NCBI GenBank assembly: GCA_019421015.1
Contig: JAHZGC010000012.1
Coordinates: 18,470-82,469, forward strand
Reading direction: 5' to 3'
Length of the DNA stretch: 64,000 nucleotides
DNA from: Coriobacteriaceae bacterium
GTDB lineage: Bacteria > Actinomycetota > Coriobacteriia > Coriobacteriales > UMGS124
Below, piece by piece: positions 19,414 through 29,256 of the stretch. The notes beneath the pieces are model-generated. The model made no database searches. It was not told the DNA's origin and saw only the letters and a list, made by a program, of their open reading frames with translations. The first letter of the stretch is position 1. Each line of letters opens with the position of its first letter. The position numbers and the translations under genes were made by a program.

Positions 19414-21763
19414 GGTGCTTCCTCTCTCCGCTCGTCTCGTTGGGGAGTGCGCGCCGCGCGTCGAGCACGCCGTCCACGCGGTGGATCATATGGAGCAGCG
19501 CGTCTAGGCGGCTGATCTCGCCCAGCTCGATAAGGAAGCGCATGGAGGTGATGCCGTTGCGGTCGGTCCGCGTGCCGCATGAGATGATGTTTGCCCCTGC
19601 GTCGCTGATGGCGGCCGTGATGTCAACCAGCAGACGCGTGCGGTCCACGGCCTCGACCACGATCTCCACCTGGAAGAGCTGTGTCTGGCCGGTGTCCCAC
19701 TCGACCCCGATCATGCGCCCCTCCGACTTGCGCAGCTCCGCCACGTTGGGGCAGTCCGCCCGGTGGACGCTCACGCCACGGCCCCGGGTGATAAAGCCCA
19801 CGATGTCGTCGCCCATGACCGGGTTGCAGCAGTGGGCGAGACGGACGAGCATGGAGCTGTCGCCCCCCTCGATGCGCACACCGTTGGTGGCGATGCTGCG
19901 CTTCTTGCGCTCGGCGGCGTTCTGGGCCGAGCGCGAGATGCGCGGGGGTGCCATGGTGGCGTTGGTAGTGAGGCTCTGAAGGGCGCGCTTCTCGGCCTCC
20001 GCCTGGGTGTCGGTGGCCCCGTCGAGAATCGCCTTGACCTTGCCGGCGATCATACGGGGCGACGACTTGTTGTTGCTGATGGCGGCAAAGAGGTCCTCCA
20101 CCGTGGCAAAGCCCAGGTCGGGGGCCACCTTGCCCAGGGCGCGCACCGTGCGCGGCGTCGAGATGCCCAGGCCTATCTTGCGCATCTCGCGGGCAAGGAT
20201 CTCGCGGCCCTGCACGGAGTCGTCGGCCTTGGCGATCTTGCTGAAGTAGCTGCGGATCTTTGCACGGGCACTCGGCGTGCGCACGATGTTGAGCCAGTCT
20301 CGGCTCGGCTTGGCATTGTTCTGCGTGAGGACCTCGACGCGGTCGCCCATCTGCAGCTCGTAGGAGAGGGGCACCACGCTGCCGTTGACCTTGGCGCCGA
20401 TGCAGTGGTTGCCCACCTCGGTGTGCACGGCATAGGCAAAGTCGAGCGGTGTCGAACCGGCGCGCAGGATCTGCACCTCTCCCTTGGGGGTGAAGACAAA
20501 GACCTCGCTCTCGAACAGGTCGATCTTAAGGGCCTCGAGGAACTCCTGGGGGTCCGACAGATCGTCTTGCTGGGTCCAGTCGAGGGTGCGGCCCAGCCAG
20601 GCCAGCTGGTTGTCGAGCCGTTGGGCATCGCTTGCCTTGTTGCCCTCGGAGTTGCCGGCCTGCTTGTAGAGCCAGTGGGCGGCGATGCCGTATTCGGCGT
20701 GCTGGTGCATCTCCTCGGTACGGATCTGAATCTCGAGGGGGCGACCTGCCGGACCGATGACCGTGGTGTGCAGTGACTGGTACATGTTGAACTTGGGCAT
20801 GGCGATGTAGTCTTTGAAGCGGCCCGGCATGGGCGTCCACAGCGAGTGCACGGCGCCAAGCACGCCGTAGCAGTCGCGCACGTCCTCGGTGATCACACGC
20901 AATGCGATAAGGTCGTAGATGTCGCTGAAGTCCTTGCCCTTGTTCTTCATCTTCATATAGATGGAGTAGAGGTGCTTGGGACGGCCCATGATGCGGTAGT
21001 TCTCGATCCCCGCCCGGTCGAGCTCGGTGCGCATGACGCCGATGACCTCTTCGAGGTAGCGCTCGCGCTCGTCGCGGGACTCTGCCACCATGCGCATGAT
21101 CTGACGGTACTTGGCAGGTTCCAGGTAGAAGAACGAAAGGTCCTCGAGCTCCCACTTGATCGAGCTGATGCCCAGGCGGTTGGCGAGCGGGGCGTAGATC
21201 TCCATGGTCTCGTGGGCCTTGAAGATGCGCCGGTCTTCGGGGATGGCCATAAGCGTCCGCATGTTGTGGAGACGGTCGGCCAGCTTGATGATGATGACGC
21301 GGATGTCCTTGGCCATGGCGAGGAACATCTTGCGCAGGTTGAGCGCCTGCTGTTCCGAAAGCGAGCTCACGGAGATGTTCGTAAGCTTGGTGACGCCGTC
21401 CACGAGCTCGGCGACCTGCTTGCCAAAAAGTCGCTCGATCTGCTCGAAGGTGGCGTCGGTGTCCTCCACGGTGTCGTGAAGCAGCCCCGCGCAGAGTGTG
21501 TCCGCGTCGGAGTGCAGGTTTTGGGCCAAGATTATGGCGACCTCGACGGGGTGGTTGATGTAGGGCTCGCCGCTCTTGCGCTTTTGGCCCCGGTGGTGGC
21601 TCAGCGCAAAGCGGTAGGCCTCCTTGACCCGCTCCACATCCTCGGGGGGCAGATAGGAACGGGCGGCCTCCTCAAGGATGGCGAAGTTGTCCTGTCCTTC
21701 CTCAAGAGGGGCCTCGGGTAGGTTCTCGACCGCCGTTGCGGCGTTTTTCTGCTCTTCTGCCAT
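19403..21763 (-). CDS. rel: bifunctional (p)ppGpp synthetase/hydrolase Rel
   Basis: A 786-residue RelA/SpoT homologue controlling the stringent response. The N-terminal HD hydrolase is intact (INHPVEVA, GLLHDTVEDT, RLHNMRTL). The synthetase domain carries RFKDYIAMPK, the RxKD variant of bifunctional enzymes, and YQSLHTTVIGP. A TGS domain (VFTPKGEVQILRAGSTPLDFAY) and a C-terminal ACT domain (about residues 705-780) follow. Start 21763 after CAGGAG, 13 bases downstream of recJ, was preferred over an ATG twelve codons further up. Gene order matches the secDF-rel linkage known in Actinobacteria. Confidence 0.96.
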   Translation of the reverse strand: MAEEQKNAATAVENLPEAPLEEGQDNFAILEEAARSYLPPEDVERVKEAYRFALSHHRGQKRKSGEPYINHPVEVAIILAQNLHSDADTLCAGLLHDTVEDTDATFEQIERLFGKQVAELVDGVTKLTNISVSSLSEQQALNLRKMFLAMAKDIRVIIIKLADRLHNMRTLMAIPEDRRIFKAHETMEIYAPLANRLGISSIKWELEDLSFFYLEPAKYRQIMRMVAESRDERERYLEEVIGVMRTELDRAGIENYRIMGRPKHLYSIYMKMKNKGKDFSDIYDLIALRVITEDVRDCYGVLGAVHSLWTPMPGRFKDYIAMPKFNMYQSLHTTVIGPAGRPLEIQIRTEEMHQHAEYGIAAHWLYKQAGNSEGNKASDAQRLDNQLAWLGRTLDWTQQDDLSDPQEFLEALKIDLFESEVFVFTPKGEVQILRAGSTPLDFAYAVHTEVGNHCIGAKVNGSVVPLSYELQMGDRVEVLTQNNAKPSRDWLNIVRTPSARAKIRSYFSKIAKADDSVQGREILAREMRKIGLGISTPRTVRALGKVAPDLGFATVEDLFAAISNNKSSPRMIAGKVKAILDGATDTQAEAEKRALQSLTTNATMAPPRISRSAQNAAERKKRSIATNGVRIEGGDSSMLVRLAHCCNPVMGDDIVGFITRGRGVSVHRADCPNVAELRKSEGRMIGVEWDTGQTQLFQVEIVVEAVDRTRLLVDITAAISDAGANIISCGTRTDRNGITSMRFLIELGEISRLDALLHMIHRVDGVLDARRALPNETSGERKHRGR

Positions 21764-21776
21764 CGTCGGCTCCTGT

Positions 21777-24700
21777 CTATCCTTGGAGGGTCGGCACAAT
21801 GGGCCGGTTGATCCGCTCCAGCACGTCTTGGGCAGATGACGTGAGGGCCCAGTCCCTGTAGCGGGAGAACTCCTCCAACGCCCTCATTCCCTCGAGGTAG
21901 CGGATCGACCGCGTGAGGTCCATACGCTCCGGAGACGGTACGAGGGCTACACGCCTGCCGGCCCCGTAGCCGCTCACCTCGACGAACCCGAGCTCACGGA
22001 AGATGGCGATCCCGCAGGACACGCCCTTGTCGTTCAGGGCGCACCCCGAGTGCAGCGCGACGCAGTCGCCGGCCAGCTCGGCATTGGTGGCCGTGAAGCC
22101 CCCGTCGCCGCCGAGACGGGCCTGGCGATCGCGCGCCGAAAGGACCCGGTAGAGGGTCACCAGGTCGTCGCGCGGCGGAGCGTCCAACGCGAGGATGCGC
22201 TCGTTGATGCGGGCGTCGTTCGCACCGTAGGCCAGATGGATGAGCGACAGCACGCCGTCGCGACCGGCCCGACCACTCATCTGGTTGAACTCCACCTCGT
22301 CGAAGGGCAGGTGGTAGAGGACCACATGGCGCACGTCGGGCAGGTTGACCCCCTCTCCAAAGGCGCTTGTGGAGATGACCATGCGTAGCTCCCCGCTGCG
22401 AAACGCCTCTTCCACCGCCGCGCGGTCCGCACGGCGCAGGCCGCCGTTGTAGAAGGCCACGCGGTGGCCGTATTCCCAAACACGCCGACGCAGCATACGG
22501 GCGAGGGACACGGTGGTCTCCCGGGAGTTCACATAGACCAGGGACTTCTCCCCCGAGGCAAGCAGGCTTACCAGGCGGTCGTCTCGGCCCATGCTGTTGC
22601 GCTCATCGATCACGTGGAGGTTCTCCCGGCACGAGGGGTCGAGCACCACGCCCGACTCCCCGATGTCAAGGAGCCGGCAGACCTCGGAGGCCACGGGGTC
22701 TGAGGCCGTCGCCGTGACGGCTAGCACCGTGGGGTTTCCGAGCTCCGCCCTGATGCGCGGCATGTCGAGGTAGGCCGGGCGAGACCCGCCCTGGGCCTGG
22801 CCGGCGTGATGCGCCTCGTCGACCACCACGAACCCCACCCTGCCGCCTTCTGCGAAACGGCGGGAGTGGATGGCCAAGAACTCGGGCGTGGTGAGGACGA
22901 TGTCGACGCCGCCGCGGGCTAGATCGGCAAACACCTCGTCGCGGTCGTCGAGGGGCGTCTCGCCCGTGAGGACCCGTGTGACCATGCCAAGACGGTCGAA
23001 CACCTGACCCAGGTGAAACGCCTGGTCGGACACCAAGGCGCGCAACGGGTACACGAACACGCTCGCCTTGTTGCGCAGCAAGGCGCTCCGGGCAGCGTGG
23101 ACATGGAAGATGAGGGACTTGCCCCGCCCGGTAGCCATGACGCACAGCGTGTTGACCCCGCCCTCGAGCTGCGCAAGGGCGCGGGCCTGGGCCGGGAGCA
23201 GCTCGTGGTCGCCGATCAGCAGGCGCCGCAGCTCCTCAGTCACGCTCGCGCTGTCCATCGCGGCAAGGCGGCCGCGCTCCGAGCTCCTCTCGCGCACCAC
23301 CGAGAGTTCGTCGGCCGAGGCCGGCCCTTCGGCGACGCTCACCAGGACGTTCACACCGAGAGAACGGCCCTCGTCGCCGCCGGTGACCCCCTCGACGGCG
23401 GCACGGTAGGCGGCCCCGCGGTCCATCTGGGGAGCGATGGCGGCCGCCACCAGCCGTTTGAGATAACCGACCTTGCGACCGTCGTCGGTAAGGACCGCGA
23501 CGGCATTGGGGTCGTAGGTGTTCTCGGGTTCGCGCTCCACTCTGAGCACCTGCCCTTCGGTCAGGTCTCGAAGCAGCTCCTGCCGGTCTTCGAAGGTGAC
23601 GCCCACCACCTTGGTGTGGAACTGGAGCGCCCGGGCCAGCCCAGCCAGCTCCCCCTCGTTCACGAACTCCTCGGCGCGCTCGAACAGCTCGTCGACGAGG
23701 GCGACTGTGCTCGGAAGGAGCGAGGCCGCATCCTCGGTGTCGCGGCGCATGACGTCCTTGACGTGGAGTTTGCAGTTGACACGCCCCTGCCAGGTCTCGA
23801 CCTTTGGCTCAAAGACGAGATCCGCCGCGCCGTCATACTCGGCCAGTCCCTCGACGTCGGGGGCGTTGAACATGATGCAGGAGGCGGCTCCCGTGGAGTC
23901 GGCGGCGGTGAAGGAGAGGTGCCTCCCGTCTTCGCCCCTGCGCCTGCGGTCGCCGAGCGTGACACCGCTGGCCGCCAGGATTGGGACCTCGTTGCCCTGG
24001 CCGAACGGCTGCATGACCGCAAGGGACTGGACGGTCCTGAGGTCGAGCTCGCCGATGCCCACCTGGGCCGCCACCGTGTTGCGGTCCTCGAAGGCCTCCT
24101 CGGGCAGCTCCGCGAGGATGTCTTCCATGCGGTCGCGGAATGCGTCGAGGTTTCCGGCCTCGATGGTCACGCCCACGGCGCCCGCATGGCCGCCGAACCG
24201 CACAAGCAGGTCGGAGCAGCGCTCGACCGCCTGGAACAGGTTCACTGAACCCACGGAGCGACCGGAGCCGCGGGCGATGCCGTCGCTGATGGTAAAGAGA
24301 ATGACCGGCACGTGATAGCGGCCCACGAGGCGGCTCGCGACGATGCCCTTGACCCCCTCGTGCCACCCCTCCCCGCCCACGACGATGACGCGCCCCCCCT
24401 CGTAGGTGCCCTCGACCATGGCCACGGCGTCGTCGACGAGCTGGGATTCGATCGAGCGGCGCTCGCGGTTGATCTCCTCGAGCCGCACGGCCAGACCTTC
24501 TGCCTCATCGGCACCCGAGGCCATCAGGAGGTCGAGGGCGATGGCCGGGTCGTCCATGCGGCCCGCCGCGTTGAGGCGGGGAATGACCGAGAAGGCCAGG
24601 TCGTCGGCGGTTATCTGGGTAAGGTCGCGCCGTGCCTGCACGGCGAGGGCCGACAGGCCGAGGCGCGGCATGGTCCGCAGCCTCTGGACGCCCTCGGCCA

Positions 24701-25445
24701 CCAGAGAGCGGTTCTCGCCGGTGAGAAGCATCATGTCGCTCACCGTGCCAAGGGTGGCGAGGTCGGTGTAGGTACGCCACAGGCCGGGGTTTCCTCGGCG
24801 CGCCCCCAAGACGTTGACCACCTTGAGCGCGACGCCCACTCCGGCAAGCTCGCGCGAGGGGCACTGTGGGTCGAGCTTGGGGTCGCACACAGGGACCCCC
24901 TGGGGCACTAGGTCTCCCGGCTCGTGGTGGTCGGTGACGGCGACGTCGATACCGCTGGCCAAAAGGGCCTGCACCTCGACCTGCGCGGCGATGCCGGTGT
25001 CGACCGTCACGATCAGGTCGGGGCGAACCACCTCGAGCAGGCGCTCGACCGCTGCCCCCGAAAGACCGTACCCCTCGTCGAACCGGCGGGGTATGAAGGG
25101 GGTGACGTCTCCCCCAAGCTCCCGCAGGGCGCTCGTCAGCAGGCAGGTCGCGCTGATGCCGTCGACGTCGAAGTCGCCGAACACGGCGATCTTCTCATCC
25201 GCCTCCAACGCGCGCTCGAGGCGGTCGACCACGGCGACCAGACCGGGGATCAGCGTTGGGTCCTCCCAGTCGCGGTCAAGGGAGGGTTGCAGAAAGCGGG
25301 CGGCCTCAGATGCCGTAGAAATGCCGCGGCCCGCCATGATGCGGGCCACAAGCGGGGTGACCCCGCAGACCGCCTCGAGCGACGAGGCGACCTCGGGGTC
25401 GTATGGGACGAGTTCCCAACGGCTGCTGTGAGCCAAGGACGTCAT
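21777..25445 (-). CDS. recJ: RecJ exonuclease - HIRAN - RecQ-like helicase fusion
   Basis: A 1222-residue fusion. Residues 1-560 are RecJ, the 5'-3' single-strand DNA exonuclease: motif I GDFDVDG (Asp91/93/95), TDHHEPGD (DHH at 172-174), RLNAAGRMDD, and the DHHA1 glycine motif GGHAGAVG (418-425). Residues about 608-705 look like a HIRAN domain, a module that recognises DNA ends or stalled forks: VVGVTFED, REPENTYDPNAVAV, VGYL. Residues about 745-1170 are a RecQ-type SF2 helicase: Walker A ATGRGKS (771-777), DEAH (876-879), TATAS, QMSGRAGRDG (1055-1064). A C-terminal helical or winged tail follows. The ATG overlaps the secF stop by four bases. RecJ alone is usually 550-800 residues. Confidence 0.93.
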   Translation of the reverse strand: MTSLAHSSRWELVPYDPEVASSLEAVCGVTPLVARIMAGRGISTASEAARFLQPSLDRDWEDPTLIPGLVAVVDRLERALEADEKIAVFGDFDVDGISATCLLTSALRELGGDVTPFIPRRFDEGYGLSGAAVERLLEVVRPDLIVTVDTGIAAQVEVQALLASGIDVAVTDHHEPGDLVPQGVPVCDPKLDPQCPSRELAGVGVALKVVNVLGARRGNPGLWRTYTDLATLGTVSDMMLLTGENRSLVAEGVQRLRTMPRLGLSALAVQARRDLTQITADDLAFSVIPRLNAAGRMDDPAIALDLLMASGADEAEGLAVRLEEINRERRSIESQLVDDAVAMVEGTYEGGRVIVVGGEGWHEGVKGIVASRLVGRYHVPVILFTISDGIARGSGRSVGSVNLFQAVERCSDLLVRFGGHAGAVGVTIEAGNLDAFRDRMEDILAELPEEAFEDRNTVAAQVGIGELDLRTVQSLAVMQPFGQGNEVPILAASGVTLGDRRRRGEDGRHLSFTAADSTGAASCIMFNAPDVEGLAEYDGAADLVFEPKVETWQGRVNCKLHVKDVMRRDTEDAASLLPSTVALVDELFERAEEFVNEGELAGLARALQFHTKVVGVTFEDRQELLRDLTEGQVLRVEREPENTYDPNAVAVLTDDGRKVGYLKRLVAAAIAPQMDRGAAYRAAVEGVTGGDEGRSLGVNVLVSVAEGPASADELSVVRERSSERGRLAAMDSASVTEELRRLLIGDHELLPAQARALAQLEGGVNTLCVMATGRGKSLIFHVHAARSALLRNKASVFVYPLRALVSDQAFHLGQVFDRLGMVTRVLTGETPLDDRDEVFADLARGGVDIVLTTPEFLAIHSRRFAEGGRVGFVVVDEAHHAGQAQGGSRPAYLDMPRIRAELGNPTVLAVTATASDPVASEVCRLLDIGESGVVLDPSCRENLHVIDERNSMGRDDRLVSLLASGEKSLVYVNSRETTVSLARMLRRRVWEYGHRVAFYNGGLRRADRAAVEEAFRSGELRMVISTSAFGEGVNLPDVRHVVLYHLPFDEVEFNQMSGRAGRDGVLSLIHLAYGANDARINERILALDAPPRDDLVTLYRVLSARDRQARLGGDGGFTATNAELAGDCVALHSGCALNDKGVSCGIAIFRELGFVEVSGYGAGRRVALVPSPERMDLTRSIRYLEGMRALEEFSRYRDWALTSSAQDVLERINRPIVPTLQG

Positions 25446-26392
25446 GAGCTGGCCTTGCCCTGGGCCGCCCCCTCGCCATAGCGGCGCTCGGCCTCACGCC
25501 ACTCGGGCTCGCGGCCCTTCCACAGGGCGTAGGCAGGCGCGGCGATGGCGATGGAGGAGTAGGCGCCCAAGACGAGGCCGACCACCATGGCGAAAGCAAA
25601 ACCCTTGAGGGTGTCTCCGCCGAAGATCAACATGGCGAGCACGGGCACGATGCTCGTGAGGGCCGTGTTGATGGAGCGCACGATGACCTGGTTCTCCGAC
25701 CAGTTGGTTATCTGCAGGGCGGTGCGGTGCACGCCGTCTTTGAGGTTGCGGATGTTCTCGTTGACGCGGTTGAACACCACCACGGTGTCGTACAGGCAGT
25801 AGCCCATGATGGTGAGCAGGGCGGCCACGACGTTGGGCGTCACCTCGAAGGCCGTCCAGGCGTAGATGCCGGCCACGATGACGAGCACCTGGATCAGCGA
25901 CAGGACTCCCATGAGGGCCATCTTGAACTCGTAGCGGATCGAGACGTAGGCGGTGATGAGCGCGATGACGACGACGAAGGCGATGACCATGGAGCGGGTC
26001 ACGTCGCCGCCCCAGTTGGGGCCTATGGTCTGCACGCTGTAGGAGTTGTCGGGCAGGGAGAGCCCCGCTGCCACGGCATCGGCGGTGGCGTTGGCTGCCA
26101 GCGGGTCGGTCTCAGAGGTGCGCACCATGAAACCGGCCTCCCCGCCGGTCTCGGTGGTCTGCACCACGGCGTCGGGGCAGCCGGCGTCGGCAAAGGCGTC
26201 GCGCATCTGCCCGATGGTCACGTCGCCGGTGCCGTTGAAGGTCACCTGGGTGCCCCCGAGGAACTCGATGCCGAAGTTCAGGCCACGCACGAGCAGCCCC
26301 ACGAGAGCGAGGACCACCAGGGCGGCCGAGATGGCGAACAGGACCTTGCGGTGCTTGACGAACTGGATCTCGTGGCTGAAGTGGCTACGCAT
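25442..26392 (-). CDS. secF: protein translocase subunit SecF
   Basis: A 316-residue accessory subunit that couples the proton gradient to late steps of Sec protein export. The N-terminal membrane helix is followed by NFGIEFLGGTQVTF, the periplasmic-type P1 domain, then the five-helix block with SIRYEFKMAL, GYCLYDTVVVFNRVNEN and the conserved serine/asparagine helix. ATG at 26392 follows a GGGG run and sits eight bases inside the secD end; its stop overlaps the recJ start. All family landmarks are intact. Confidence 0.95.
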   Translation of the reverse strand: MRSHFSHEIQFVKHRKVLFAISAALVVLALVGLLVRGLNFGIEFLGGTQVTFNGTGDVTIGQMRDAFADAGCPDAVVQTTETGGEAGFMVRTSETDPLAANATADAVAAGLSLPDNSYSVQTIGPNWGGDVTRSMVIAFVVVIALITAYVSIRYEFKMALMGVLSLIQVLVIVAGIYAWTAFEVTPNVVAALLTIMGYCLYDTVVVFNRVNENIRNLKDGVHRTALQITNWSENQVIVRSINTALTSIVPVLAMLIFGGDTLKGFAFAMVVGLVLGAYSSIAIAAPAYALWKGREPEWREAERRYGEGAAQGKASS

Positions 26393-27875
26393 CGAGACCA
26401 CCCCCCTTCACGGCGCCGCCCTTTGCCGCGGGCAGGATTCCCTTGCCTTCCTCGATGTCGCCCTTCACGCCCCAGAAGCCCGAATGGTCCTCGATGGAGT
26501 AACGGCCGAGCAGGCGCAGGGCCGGCGTGGTGAAGCACAGGAGGGTGAAGAAGGAGCACAGCACGCCCAAGGCGAGCGTGAGGCCGAACCCGCGCACCGA
26601 GCCCGTGGTGAGGAAGAACAGGCCCAAGGCCGAGATGAGCGAGACGATGCCCGCGTCGACGGCGGTGCCGATGCCGTGCTTGGAGCCCGACACCGAGGCG
26701 GTGCGCACGCCCTTGCCGGCACGCAGCTCCTCGCGGAAGCGCTCGAGCACGAGGATCGAGGAGTCAGCCGCCATGCCGATGGTCAAGACGATGCCTGCCA
26801 GGCCCGGCAGCGACAGCGCGAACAGGCCGTTCGCAGAGAGCAACGCAAAGATACCAAGGTAGACGATGCCGAATACCACGAGGGCACCGGCGGTCACCAA
26901 GCCCAGCCCCCGATAGAAGAAGAGCAGGTAGGCAAGGATCACCGCAAAGCCGACGACCACCGCGACCAGACCCTGGGTGAGCGAGTCCTGGCCAAGGGTG
27001 GGACCGACAAAACTCCACTCGGAGTACTCCAGGGTCACCGGGAGAGCACCCGACTCGAGCACCGCCTTGAACTCCTGGGCGTCGGCGAGCGTGTAGTTGC
27101 CGGTGATCGACACGTCACCGTTGGTAATGGGCACCTGGACGGCGGGGGCGCTCTGAACCACGCCGTCGAGCAGGATGGCGATGCGGCCGTGGGTCGGTGC
27201 GAGGATCGTCGTGACGTTGGAGAACGCCTTGGTGCCGACGCCGTTCAGATGGAGGTTCACCGCATAGTAGGCACTTCCGGTAGACGCCTGGCCGATGCTG
27301 ACGCTTTGGATCTCGTCACCGGTCATGAACGCGCTGTAGGTGCCCGGGGCCAGGGTGACACCGGTCTCCCCCGCCTCGATGCGCGCGAGGGCACCTTGGT
27401 CGGCCACGTCGTTCAGGTCGACGAACTCAAGGGTGCCCGTGGTCCCCATGGTGTCGATGGCGGCCTGGGCGTCGGTGGCGCCGGGAATCTGGATGAGAAT
27501 CTGGTTCGCGCCCTGGCGCTGGACCGTGGCCTCGCTTGCGCCCAGGGAGTTCACGCGGTTGGTGACGATAGCCACGGCCGAGTCCATGTCGGCCTCGGTG
27601 ACGGCGCTCCCGTCGGGCTTGCTCGCGGTCATGATGACCGAGACGCCGCCTTGGATATCCAAACCCTGGGTGATCTTCTGGTCCAGGGGCGTAAACCCGA
27701 CGACGCACACCGCCAACACCACGAGGAGCACCACGAGGGTGCCCACATAGCGGCGCATGTCGTTGGGCATCCTGTGTTTGCGAGGCTTTTTGGACCTCTT
27801 CGCCGGCGGCTTGCCCCCCGACGCCTTGGCCCACGCCTCGGCGGCGCTTTGGGGCCTCTTCTCTTCCTCCTGCAT
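26385..27875 (-). CDS. secD: protein translocase subunit SecD
   Basis: A 496-residue partner of SecF. A basic, Ala-rich N-terminal tail of about 40 residues precedes the first membrane helix. LDIQGGVSVIM opens the P1 domain, and the C-terminal block has GMAADSSILVLERFREELR and a serine/glycine-rich helix. Start 27875 follows GAGGGAG by 7 bases; an ATG two codons earlier sits too close to that site. A hairpin and a perfect TATAAT lie upstream, so it may have its own promoter as well as readthrough from tgt. Confidence 0.95.
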   Translation of the reverse strand: MQEEEKRPQSAAEAWAKASGGKPPAKRSKKPRKHRMPNDMRRYVGTLVVLLVVLAVCVVGFTPLDQKITQGLDIQGGVSVIMTASKPDGSAVTEADMDSAVAIVTNRVNSLGASEATVQRQGANQILIQIPGATDAQAAIDTMGTTGTLEFVDLNDVADQGALARIEAGETGVTLAPGTYSAFMTGDEIQSVSIGQASTGSAYYAVNLHLNGVGTKAFSNVTTILAPTHGRIAILLDGVVQSAPAVQVPITNGDVSITGNYTLADAQEFKAVLESGALPVTLEYSEWSFVGPTLGQDSLTQGLVAVVVGFAVILAYLLFFYRGLGLVTAGALVVFGIVYLGIFALLSANGLFALSLPGLAGIVLTIGMAADSSILVLERFREELRAGKGVRTASVSGSKHGIGTAVDAGIVSLISALGLFFLTTGSVRGFGLTLALGVLCSFFTLLCFTTPALRLLGRYSIEDHSGFWGVKGDIEEGKGILPAAKGGAVKGGGLDA

Positions 27876-27895
27876 GCGCATACTCCCTCGGTCGA

Positions 27896-27920
27896 CAACC
27901 GCCCCGTCATGGGGCGGTTG
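27896..27920 (-). promoter_or_regulatory. hairpin in the secD leader
   Basis: Perfect 10-base arms CAACCGCCCC/GGGGCGGTTG with a 5-base loop, about 20 bases before the secD start and downstream of a TATAAT. No T-run follows, so a leader structure affecting secD translation or stability fits better than a terminator. Confidence 0.55.
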
Positions 27921-27945
27921 CCTGAGACAAAACATATAGTCTCGA

Positions 27946-27951
27946 ATTATA
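27946..27951 (-). promoter_or_regulatory. possible secD promoter -10 box
   Basis: TATAAT on the minus strand 70 bp upstream of secD, in the gap after tgt. No good -35 is seen at 16-18 bp, so the call rests on the perfect -10 alone. Confidence 0.45.
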
Positions 27952-27990
27952 GTGCCAACCGCCGCTCGCCCGACGCACGAATTTCGAGCA

Positions 27991-29151
27991 TCAATAGTCG
28001 TTCGCAGCCTCGCTTGCCAGCCAACCGTCTACGAAGGCACCGTACCTTCCCTCGAGTATCGCCTGACGGGCCCGGTCCATGAGGTTCACCAAGAAGTAGA
28101 CGTTGTGCATCGAGAGGAGTATCCCGCCCAGCATCTCTTTCTGGGTCACGAGATGGCGCAGGTAGCCACGGCTATAGCCGCCTGTGCAGACAGGGCATCC
28201 GCACGCGGGGTCCAAGGGCCCGTCGTCGCACGCGTAGCGGGCGTTGCGCAGGTTCATCCTACCGGCGTGCGAGAACGCGGTGCCGGAACGCGCGGTGCGG
28301 GTGGGCAGCACGCAGTCGAACATGTCGATGCCGCAGGCGACCCCGCGCACGAGCGTCGTGGGGTTGCCCACCCCCATGAGGTAGCGGGGTTTTGCGCGCG
28401 GCATGTACTCGCTCGCGAGCGGCGCGAGGGTCTCGAACATCACCTCGTGGTCCTCTCCCACGCTGTACCCGCCGATGCCGTAGCCGGGAAAGTCACCGCA
28501 GTTCTCAAGGTGTTCAAGGGACCTCAACCTTAAGTCGAGGTGCATACCTCCCTGAACGATGCCAAAAAGCGCCTGATCAACTTTAGAGTGAGACTTAAAG
28601 CATCGTTCTGCCCAGCGGCTCGACAGCTCCACGGCCCGCTCCACGAACTCCCGCGAAGCGGGGTAGCCGGGGCACTGGTCGAGCTGCATCACGATGTCGG
28701 CACCTAGGAGCTGCTGGATCCGCATGTTCTCCTCGGGCGTCCAGAAGACGGTGCTCCCGTCGTAATCGTCGGCCTTGAACGCCACGCCCTCATCGGACAG
28801 CTTGACCATGTCGCCGTGGGAGAACACCTGGAAACCGCCGGAATCGGTCAGGATGGGACGGTCCCAGCGCATGAACGCATGGAGGCCGCCGAGGTCTGCC
28901 ACCGTCTGTGCGCCGGGGCGCATCGCGAGATGGTAGGTGTTGGCGAGAACAACCTGGGCCCCCAGGTCCTCCACGACGTTGGGCAGGAGCCCCTTGACGG
29001 TCCCTTTGGTGCCCACCGGCATGAAAACCGGCGTATGGATGTCTCCGTGGGCGGTGTGGAACACGCCCGCACGGGCATGGGTGGCGGGGTCTTCCGCCAA
29101 AATCTCATAGGAGAACAGCTCGGGCTCGGCGGTCCGTGCGTCATTGACCAT
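27991..29151 (-). CDS. tgt: tRNA-guanine transglycosylase (Tgt)
   Basis: Exchanges guanine 34 in GUN-anticodon tRNAs for the queuosine precursor. 386 residues, normal size. Active-site features are ILTDSGGFQVFS, DIVMQLDQCPGYP (substrate Asp), GIVQGG, MGVGNPTTLV, and the nucleophile Asp in GIDMFDCVLPTR; the zinc site is CGCPVC, then a distal His in SMHN. Start 29151 follows AAAGG. It sits upstream of secD, as in many bacteria where tgt is linked to secDF. A second queuosine gene, queH, lies at 37.8 kb. Confidence 0.95.
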   Translation of the reverse strand: MVNDARTAEPELFSYEILAEDPATHARAGVFHTAHGDIHTPVFMPVGTKGTVKGLLPNVVEDLGAQVVLANTYHLAMRPGAQTVADLGGLHAFMRWDRPILTDSGGFQVFSHGDMVKLSDEGVAFKADDYDGSTVFWTPEENMRIQQLLGADIVMQLDQCPGYPASREFVERAVELSSRWAERCFKSHSKVDQALFGIVQGGMHLDLRLRSLEHLENCGDFPGYGIGGYSVGEDHEVMFETLAPLASEYMPRAKPRYLMGVGNPTTLVRGVACGIDMFDCVLPTRTARSGTAFSHAGRMNLRNARYACDDGPLDPACGCPVCTGGYSRGYLRHLVTQKEMLGGILLSMHNVYFLVNLMDRARQAILEGRYGAFVDGWLASEAANDY

Positions 29152-29256
29152 AAGAAGCCTTTCGTCGGTGGCAAAGTCATGCCCAGTATAGCGAATGGCA
29201 AATGCCATGGACTATCATATATGGTTTGCCCACCAGCTACGACAGGCGGAGACCCC

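Noticed and set aside
26046..28082. 678-codon plus-strand open frame
   Set aside because: Antisense to secD and secF, which have full domain support.
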